This document shows, piece after piece, positions 58,983-64,000 of a stretch of DNA of 64,000 bases. The stretch's first letter is position 1. Each line of letters starts with the position of its first letter. The notes below the pieces were generated by a model. It was given only the letters and a program-made list of their open reading frames with translations. It searched no databases and had not been told where the DNA came from. The stretch lies in contig OY734803.1 of the NCBI GenBank assembly GCA_963457535.1, positions 1,364,001-1,428,000 of the forward strand, given 5' to 3'. A program made the position numbers and the translations under genes. The stretch is from JAHRAW01 sp028066695 (GTDB taxonomy: Bacteria; Pseudomonadota; Gammaproteobacteria; Arenicellales; Poriferihabitantaceae).

Positions 58983-59021
58983 TGCACGAACAACCGATGC
59001 AATCACAACGAGGCGCAAATC

Positions 59022-59252
59022 ATGAGCAGTCTTGACATCTTTCTTTTGGTCTATTTGGCGGTGTCGATCTTCCTGGTATATCTCGTGCGCGAGGACCGCA
59101 AGACGCCGTTTTATCGGCAGATTCTGGAGCGTTTGGGTTTGCTGAAACCGCAGCGCCGCCGGGCGCCGCGGCGCGCCCGCGCAAAGTCGCGGACTTCCCC
59201 CGCGAAAAAATCGGTTTCGCGCAAGAAAGTTGCGGCGGCTCGGGCGGCTTGA
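59022..59252 (+). CDS. Small single-helix membrane protein B2
   Basis: A 76-residue protein: MSSLDIFLLVYLAVSIFLVYLVRED as an N-terminal helix and charged step, then KTPFYRQILERLGLL and a strongly basic tail with RAKSRTSPAKKS and AARAA, close to that of B1. Tail similarity with B1 at both protein and DNA level (cgcgcaaag...cggacttcccgcgc) supports tandem duplication rather than convergence. It ends 54 bases before bamC. Confidence 0.7.
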   Translation: MSSLDIFLLVYLAVSIFLVYLVREDRKTPFYRQILERLGLLKPQRRRAPRRARAKSRTSPAKKSVSRKKVAAARAA

Positions 59253-59306
59253 AGCGCGCTCGGGCGCGCTTTCCCGCCCCCCACAACATTTCCGCTTAAC
59301 TTTTTC

Positions 59307-60083
59307 ATGCCCTCCACCCCCGCAAAAATCACCGCCGTTTTCGCCATCTCCGCAATTCTCGCGGCCTGCGGCGGCGCGCCGCCGGAGGTGCGGCGCGGCA
59401 AGGATTCGCGCGAGGAGGCGGAATTGTTCGCGGGCAATACCTCGGCGGCGAATAATCGGCGCGCGTCTTTGCAAGTGCCGCCGGATTTGCTGGCGTCTTC
59501 CAATGAAAAAGTCCGCGAGAATGTGGAGGACGCGGAAAAAAGTCCGTCGGAAAATGTCGCCTCGGTTTCGCTGGTGAATTTGCAAACGCAAAATACCGCG
59601 TCTCGCGCCCCGGTGGAGGAAGTCCTGCCGGAAATCATCGGCGCCAGCATTGAGCGCGACTCGGCGCGCGCCTGGCTGAAAGTGGACGCGGAAGCGGAGG
59701 TGGTCTGGCAAAAACTGACCGAGTTTTGGGAATTCCAAAAAATCCAATTGGTGACGCGAACGCCCCGCGCCGGGCTGATGGAAACCGACTGGTTCACCAA
59801 AGATGATCTGCAGAAAAAGGGCGGGGTCGGCCAGGCCGCCTCGGATTTGCTGGCCGCGCTGACTTCGTCGCGAACCGCGCTGGACAAATTCACGCTGCGA
59901 TTGGAGCGGGTCTCGCCGGACGGCACCCATGTCTATGTCAGCCACCGCCGCAAAAAACGCGTCGCCACCGAATACGCCAACCAGGCGCGCCCGAACGAAT
60001 ACGAGTGGGTGGAGGAAGAACAGGACGCGGAAAAAGTCGCGCAACTCTTGCAGGCGATGCGGCTGCTGTTTGAGCGGGCGTAA
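59307..60083 (+). CDS. bamC: Outer-membrane assembly lipoprotein BamC
   Basis: A 258-residue lipoprotein: signal ILAACGG with lipobox Cys, an unstructured N-terminal stretch, then the helix-grip domain (SARAWLKVDAEAEVVWQKLTEFWEFQKIQLVTRTPRAGLMETDWF) and the BamC signature KFTLRLERVSPDGTHVYVSHR followed by EYEWVEEEQDAEKVAQLLQAM. It is part of the BAM complex with BamABDE that folds outer-membrane barrels such as the porins here. One end-to-end domain is missing relative to E. coli (344 aa): the second helix-grip domain is absent, as in several other lineages. A short run of the CGGAAAA repeat (59536-59556) lies inside the gene, encoding EKSPSEN. Confidence 0.85.
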   Translation: MPSTPAKITAVFAISAILAACGGAPPEVRRGKDSREEAELFAGNTSAANNRRASLQVPPDLLASSNEKVRENVEDAEKSPSENVASVSLVNLQTQNTASRAPVEEVLPEIIGASIERDSARAWLKVDAEAEVVWQKLTEFWEFQKIQLVTRTPRAGLMETDWFTKDDLQKKGGVGQAASDLLAALTSSRTALDKFTLRLERVSPDGTHVYVSHRRKKRVATEYANQARPNEYEWVEEEQDAEKVAQLLQAMRLLFERA

Positions 60084-60139
60084 CCGCGCTGTCGGGCGGC
60101 GGCGCCCGGAAATGCCGCCGAATTTTCCCCACGATAACC

Positions 60140-61372
60140 ATGAGTACGCGCAAAATGCCGGCCCGCCCGACCCGTCTTGACAACGCGCGCGTGCTGATTT
60201 ACAGCCACGACACTTTCGGCCTCGGCCACTTGCGCCGTTGCCGCGCGATCGCGCATGAACTGGTCGGGCGGTTCAAGGGGATTTCCGTGCTGATTTTGTC
60301 CGGCTCGCCGGTCATCGCCAGTTTTGAATTTCGCGCGCGCGTGGATTTTGTGCGCATTCCGGGCGTCATCAAACTGAAGGACGGCAGTTACACCTCGCTC
60401 GCGCTGCACATTGATTTGGAGCAGACGCTGGCGATGCGCGAGGCGGTCATTTTTGAAACCGCGCAGGCCTTTCAGCCGGATCTGTTTTTGGTGGACAAAG
60501 AGCCGCTCGGACTCGGCGGCGAAGTCGGGCGAACGCTGCGCATGCTGCGCGCGCGCGGGGCGCGAACCGTGCTCGGCTTGCGCGACATTTTGGACGCGCC
60601 CGAGGCATTGCGCGAGGAATGGGCGCGCAAAGGCGCGCTGCCGGCGTTGCGCGATTTATACGACGAGATTTGGGTGTATGGCACCGAGGCGTTTTATCAC
60701 CCGCTGCGCGGACTGGACGGGCTGGACGGCGTGGCGCGCAAGACGGTTTTCACCGGCTATTTGCGCCGCCCGCCGCTGGAAGACACTGCAAGTTCGCGCG
60801 GCGATTTTGCCGGGCTGGACGGGCTGGCGCGCCCGTATTTGCTGGTCACCCCCGGCGGCGGCAAGGACGGCGTGGAAATGGTCGCCTCGGCGCTCGGCGC
60901 ATTAAAGGGCGGCGCGTCCGCGCTGGTGGTGCTGGGTCCGTTTATGGACGAGGCGCCGCGCAATGAATTTAAACGCCGCGCCGAAACCATGCCGAACATT
61001 CGCGTGCTGGACAGCCACGCGCGCATTGAAAAACTGATGGAAAACGCCGGCGGCCTTTTGACCATGGGCGGCTACAACACTTTCTGCGAGATTTTGAGTT
61101 TCAACAAACCGGCGATCGTGACGCCGCGCCGCGCGCCGCGCGCCGAGCAATTGATTCGCGCGCGCCGCGCCGCCGAGTGGGGCCTGGTGACCATGCCGCC
61201 GGAAGACGACGAGGAGGCCGGGTTGCGCAAACTGATTGAGAAACTTCCGGCGCAATCGCCCCCCGGCGAAAATCTTCCGGAGGGAATGCTGCATGGCATG
61301 GACGCGGTGTGCGCGCGGGTGGTCGCGCTGATGGGCGCGGACGCGCTCGCATATGAAGTTGCGCAGGCATAA
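60140..61372 (+). CDS. GT-B-type glycosyltransferase-like protein 1
   Basis: A 410-residue protein with two Rossmann-like halves: IYSHDTFGLGHLRRCRAIAHELVGRFKGISVLILSG at the start, and in the C-terminal half YLLVTPGGGKDGVEMVASAL, MPNIRVLDSHARIEKLMENAGGLLTMGGYNTFCEILSFNKPAIVTPRRAPRAEQLIRA, the GT28/MurG-like nucleotide-sugar-binding pattern. It is likely a glycosyltransferase acting on a cell-surface or storage glycan; the donor is unknown. It is the first of three genes (with a second GT-like gene and a deacetylase-like gene) on one strand. A C-rich tract follows the stop. Confidence 0.8.
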   Translation: MSTRKMPARPTRLDNARVLIYSHDTFGLGHLRRCRAIAHELVGRFKGISVLILSGSPVIASFEFRARVDFVRIPGVIKLKDGSYTSLALHIDLEQTLAMREAVIFETAQAFQPDLFLVDKEPLGLGGEVGRTLRMLRARGARTVLGLRDILDAPEALREEWARKGALPALRDLYDEIWVYGTEAFYHPLRGLDGLDGVARKTVFTGYLRRPPLEDTASSRGDFAGLDGLARPYLLVTPGGGKDGVEMVASALGALKGGASALVVLGPFMDEAPRNEFKRRAETMPNIRVLDSHARIEKLMENAGGLLTMGGYNTFCEILSFNKPAIVTPRRAPRAEQLIRARRAAEWGLVTMPPEDDEEAGLRKLIEKLPAQSPPGENLPEGMLHGMDAVCARVVALMGADALAYEVAQA

Positions 61373-61420
61373 CCCCCCCTCCCCGCCTCCCCCCACTCCC
61401 CCATCCCCCGCCCCCCACCT
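61373..61420 (+). repeat. C-rich tract between glycosyltransferase genes
   Basis: C-runs of 7, 4, 6, 5, 5 and 6 are separated by single T, A or G bases, filling the gap between two genes. It is very similar in composition to the tract at the BKACE frameshift (34055-34101), and is capable of G-quadruplex formation on the other strand. Confidence 0.7.
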
Positions 61421-61423
61421 GAA

Positions 61424-62632
61424 ATGCGCATACATATTTATGTGCAGCACCTGCTCGGCGGCGGGCATTTGGCGCGCATGCAAGTTCTGGCCGCGGCGCT
61501 GGCGCGCGGCGGACACCAAGTCACGCTGATTTCCGGCGGGTTTCCCTTACATGCTCCGCGCCGCGCCGCGCGAAATTACCGGCTGTTTCAACTGCCGCCG
61601 GTGAAAACCGCGCCGGGCGATTTCACCAAATTGCTGCGCGCCGACGGCGCGCCGATTTCGGCCGGGTTTCGCGCCGAGCGGGCGATGCGGCTGCTGCAAT
61701 GCGTGAAAAACGGCGCGCCCGACGCGCTGGTGGTGGAGAGTTTTCCGTTCGGGCGCGCCGCGCTGCGTTTTGAATTGCTGCCGCTGATGCGCCTCGCCGC
61801 GCGCATGCGCCCGCGCCCGCTGATGCTGTGTTCATTGCGCGACATTTTGCAGGCGCGCGCGCCGGCGAAACAGCGGCGCAGTCTGGACGAGGCGAAAAAG
61901 TGGTTTGATAATGTGCTGGTGCATGCCGATCCGGCGGTGGCGAATTTGGCGGAGAGTTTTCCGCTCGCCGCGGAATTGCGCGGGAAGATTTTTTACACCG
62001 GGTATTTGCATGCGGCGCGGGAAGAAATGCAGGAGGAAAAAGACCGCGACAAAACCGGCGAAGTGGTGGTCTCGGCCGGCGGCGGCGCGGTCGGGTTTAA
62101 GTTGCTGCAAACCGCGCTGGCCGCGCGCGAAAAAAGCGCGCTGAAAAAAAATGTCTGGCGGTTGCTGGTCGGCGCAAATGCGCCGCGAAAAGAGTTGGAG
62201 GAATTAAAAAAGTTGCGCGGCAAGTTCATCGGGGGCCGGGAAAAAGACATCATCATTGAGCGCAGCCGCGCGGATTTTCGTGCGCTGTTGCGGCGATGCG
62301 CGGTGTCGGTCTCGCAGGCCGGCTACAACACCGTGCTGGATCTGGCGGCGGCGCGCTGCCGCGCGGTGCTGGCGCCGTTCGCGCGTTTCGGCGAGACCGA
62401 GCAAACGCGCCGCGCCGAAATTTTCGCGCGCCTCGGACGCGCGGTACTGCTCGCCGAAAACGACTTGACGCCGGCGCGGCTGGCCGCGGCGATTGACCGC
62501 GCTGTGCAACTGGACATGTCCGGCTGCGCGCGCATAAAAATGGACGGCGCGCGCCAGAGCGCGCGTTTTATTGAGCGGCAATTTCGGCGGACTTTTCGGG
62601 CGCGGCAAGCACGACGGGGGATGCCGCGATGA
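61424..62632 (+). CDS. GT-B-type glycosyltransferase-like protein 2
   Basis: A 402-residue relative of the preceding protein with the same plan: YVQHLLGGGHLARMQVLAAALARGGHQVTLISGG, VSAGGGAVGFKLLQTAL, RADFRALLRRCAVSVSQAGYNTVLDLAAARCRAVLAPFARFGETEQTRRAEIF. The SQAGYNT..DL..A.. segment is typical of MurG-like glycosyltransferases. The C-terminal tail is basic (RQFRRTFRARQARRGMPR), suggesting peripheral membrane binding. Its last four bases overlap the start of the deacetylase-like gene (ATGA). Substrate unknown. Confidence 0.78.
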   Translation: MRIHIYVQHLLGGGHLARMQVLAAALARGGHQVTLISGGFPLHAPRRAARNYRLFQLPPVKTAPGDFTKLLRADGAPISAGFRAERAMRLLQCVKNGAPDALVVESFPFGRAALRFELLPLMRLAARMRPRPLMLCSLRDILQARAPAKQRRSLDEAKKWFDNVLVHADPAVANLAESFPLAAELRGKIFYTGYLHAAREEMQEEKDRDKTGEVVVSAGGGAVGFKLLQTALAAREKSALKKNVWRLLVGANAPRKELEELKKLRGKFIGGREKDIIIERSRADFRALLRRCAVSVSQAGYNTVLDLAAARCRAVLAPFARFGETEQTRRAEIFARLGRAVLLAENDLTPARLAAAIDRAVQLDMSGCARIKMDGARQSARFIERQFRRTFRARQARRGMPR

Positions 62633-63414
62633 GCGACTGGGCGCGCGATCTCTACCGCGAATTGGACCAATGGAATTTTGACGGAGTCGCCGCGACTTTT
62701 TGGTGGCGCGATGACGACGCGCGCGCGCCGTCGGATGAATTGACGAAACTCGCGGAACTTTCAGCGCGATACCGCGCGCCGCTTTCGCTGGCGGTGATTC
62801 CCGCGAATTTGGACGCGTCGCTGGCGCGCGAATTACCGTCGGAAAAGTCCGTCGGAAAAAGTCCCGCGGAGATTTCAGTATTGCAGCACGGCTACGCCCA
62901 CACCAATCACGCGCCGCCGGGCGAAAAAAAATGCGAATTCGGCGCGGCGCGCGACCCCGCAGAAGTGCGGCGCGAACTCGCCGACGGAAACCGCGTTTTG
63001 CAGGAAACTTTTGGCGCGCGTTTTGTGCCGGCGTTCGCGCCGCCGTGGAATCGCATCGCGCCGCAGTGGCTGGAGTTTTTGCGCCCGTCCGGGCTGCGCG
63101 GGCTGACCACTTTCGGCGCGCGAACCGCGCGCCAAGCCGCGCCGGAAATCGCCGCGGCAAACACGCATGCCGACATTATTGATTGGAAAAATGGCAAACG
63201 CTTTCTCGGAGCGGCGCGCGCCACCGCGGATTTGTGCGCGCATCTTGCGGCGCGGCGAAACGGCGATGTGGACCCGGCAGAACCGAGCGGACTTTTGACT
63301 CATCACCTCGCGCATGACGCCGATTCCTGGGCGTTTTTGGCGGACTTTTTGGGCGCGCTGGACGAGCATCCGGCGGTGAAATGGCTGCCGGCGCGGGCGG
63401 TTTTCCAAGTTTAA
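62629..63414 (+). CDS. Polysaccharide-deacetylase-like protein
   Basis: A 261-residue protein with NodB-like motifs in order: FWWRDDDARAPS with the catalytic Asp pair, VLQHGYAHTNHAP with the metal His-His, FAPPWNR and LTHHLAHD, which match the motif positions of the carbohydrate esterase 4 family. It should deacetylate a sugar in the glycan made by the two overlapping upstream GT genes. The segment ELPSEKSVGKSPAEIS corresponds to two units of the CGGAAAAGTCCG repeat (62838-62875) inside the coding region, just between motifs. There is no signal peptide, so a cytoplasmic substrate is expected. Confidence 0.78.
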   Translation: MSDWARDLYRELDQWNFDGVAATFWWRDDDARAPSDELTKLAELSARYRAPLSLAVIPANLDASLARELPSEKSVGKSPAEISVLQHGYAHTNHAPPGEKKCEFGAARDPAEVRRELADGNRVLQETFGARFVPAFAPPWNRIAPQWLEFLRPSGLRGLTTFGARTARQAAPEIAAANTHADIIDWKNGKRFLGAARATADLCAHLAARRNGDVDPAEPSGLLTHHLAHDADSWAFLADFLGALDEHPAVKWLPARAVFQV

Positions 63415-63572
63415 TTCGCCGATTTCGCGCGCTTTTTGCGTCTCCGGGAGTTTTCCGCGGGCATTTTCCCCCTCCCCAAAATCGCCCCGATAATCATAAA
63501 ATCCCATTATAATTCGCCGCGAAAAACCTCTCGCCGGGGCTTCTCCGCCTCCGCGCCAACGCCCGTCCGCCG
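63415..63572 (+). repeat. Intergenic with degenerate repeat before miaB
   Basis: The 158-base gap has four or five weak units of the family repeat (GGGAGTTTTCCGCGGG, GGGCATTTTCCCCC, CCAAAATCGCCCCG) followed by an AT-rich stretch CATAAAATCCCATTATAATTC (63496-63516). That stretch includes a TATAAT at 63509 that could be the miaB -10. Confidence 0.45.
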
Positions 63573-64000
63573 ATGCCCAAACTCCACATCAAAACTTTCG
63601 GCTGCCAGATGAACGAATACGATTCGTCGCGCATGACCGATTTGCTGCACGCCAGCCACGGCTACCAAACCACCGCCGACGCGCGCGAGGCGGATTTGGT
63701 GCTGCTGAACACCTGCTCGGTGCGCGAAAAGGCGCAGGAAAAAGTCTTCTCGCAACTCGGGCAGTGGCGGCAATTGAAACTGCGCCGCCCGCAAATGGTC
63801 ATCGGCGTCGGCGGCTGCGTCGCCAGCCAGGAGGGCGCGATGATTTTGCGGCGCGCGCCGTATGTGGACATGGTTTTCGGGCCGCAGACCCTGCACCGCC
63901 TGCCGGCGATGCTGGACCGGGTTTTCGCCGCGCGCGAAAAAAGTGCGCCGCCGCGCGAAGTGGATGTGCGTTTTCCGGAGATTGAAAAATTTGACTGCCT
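63573..64000 (+). CDS. miaB: tRNA methylthiotransferase MiaB, 5' part
   Basis: The first 142 residues of MiaB. The N-terminal MTTase domain is complete in its cluster ligands: Cys11 in KTFGCQMNEYDSSRM, Cys48 in LLNTCSVREKAQEKVFSQLG and Cys82 in IGVGGCVASQEG, which bind the auxiliary 4Fe-4S cluster. The radical-SAM CxxxCxxC and TRAM domain would follow outside the window. The enzyme adds a methylthio group to i6A37 in tRNAs reading UNN codons. The window ends inside the gene at the linker (REVDVRFPEIEKFDCL). Confidence 0.97.
   Translation, partial: MPKLHIKTFGCQMNEYDSSRMTDLLHASHGYQTTADAREADLVLLNTCSVREKAQEKVFSQLGQWRQLKLRRPQMVIGVGGCVASQEGAMILRRAPYVDMVFGPQTLHRLPAMLDRVFAAREKSAPPREVDVRFPEIEKFDC

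Overview
The window is a GC-rich chromosomal segment from a Gram-negative proteobacterium. Evidence for this is the BamC lipoprotein, two Burkholderia/Neisseria-type general porins, HrcA, a GyrB of 806 aa, and TRAP and ABC importers with Sec signal peptides. It spans the replication-origin neighbourhood: dnaA, dnaN and gyrB lie in line on the minus strand (positions 6333 to 922), with no recF between dnaN and gyrB. A cluster of DnaA-box-like 9-mers lies in the dnaA-dnaN gap and two identical parS-like palindromes lie in the dnaN-gyrB gap. The catabolic genes (methylated amines, betaines, DHPS, sulfolactate) suggest a marine, possibly host-associated, gamma- or betaproteobacterium; this is inference.

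Layout. 1-0.9 kb: the tail of an arsC-like gene and a PhnZ-like HD protein. 0.9-6.3 kb: the replication genes. 6.6-11.7 kb: a dimethylglycine/sarcosine-dehydrogenase-like flavoenzyme, hrcA, a DUF1285-like gene and an inositol-monophosphatase-family gene. 11.9-15.1 kb: a large RapA/DrmD-like SNF2 helicase, probably defensive. 15.2-18.2 kb: etfBA and a zinc alcohol dehydrogenase. 18.2-24.9 kb: a defence island. Its core is a type III CBASS operon (CD-NTase, HORMA, TRIP13-like ATPase, membrane protein, Doc/Fic protein), flanked by an HNH nuclease and a DprA-like/phosphoribosyltransferase pair. 25-40.5 kb: carbon and nitrogen catabolism, with a CaiB-type CoA transferase, an MttB-family methyltransferase, two aminotransferases, two more dehydrogenases of the 6.6 kb type, a DsbA-like protein, a frameshifted BKACE gene and a complete amino-acid-type ABC importer. 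40.5-42.9 kb: a histone-deacetylase-like hydrolase, a PQQ-type sugar dehydrogenase and an orphan small gene.

43-53.6 kb (minus strand) is a DHPS/sulfolactate catabolic locus: suyAB (sulfolactate sulfo-lyase), a TRAP transporter, hpsN (a HisD-like dehydrogenase), an SDR and an MDR dehydrogenase. Foreign-looking genes are embedded in the same orientation: a two-gene restriction-modification system between the transporter and hpsN, and a GIY-YIG-like gene inside the transporter set. 53.6-55 kb holds a membrane protein built from 37-residue repeats that are identical at DNA level. 55-58 kb holds tandem porins. 58.3-59.3 kb holds a tandem duplication (A-B-A-B) of two small membrane-protein genes. 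59.3-64 kb holds bamC, a three-gene glycan operon and the start of miaB.

Two sequence-level features cut across the annotation. One is a degenerate 12-15 nt repeat, roughly CGGAAAA-n-TCCCCG, which fills several intergenic gaps and also appears inside genes. The other is a set of C-rich (G-quadruplex-capable) tracts near gene boundaries, one of which sits at the frameshift in the BKACE gene. No tRNA, rRNA, CRISPR array or complete insertion sequence was seen.
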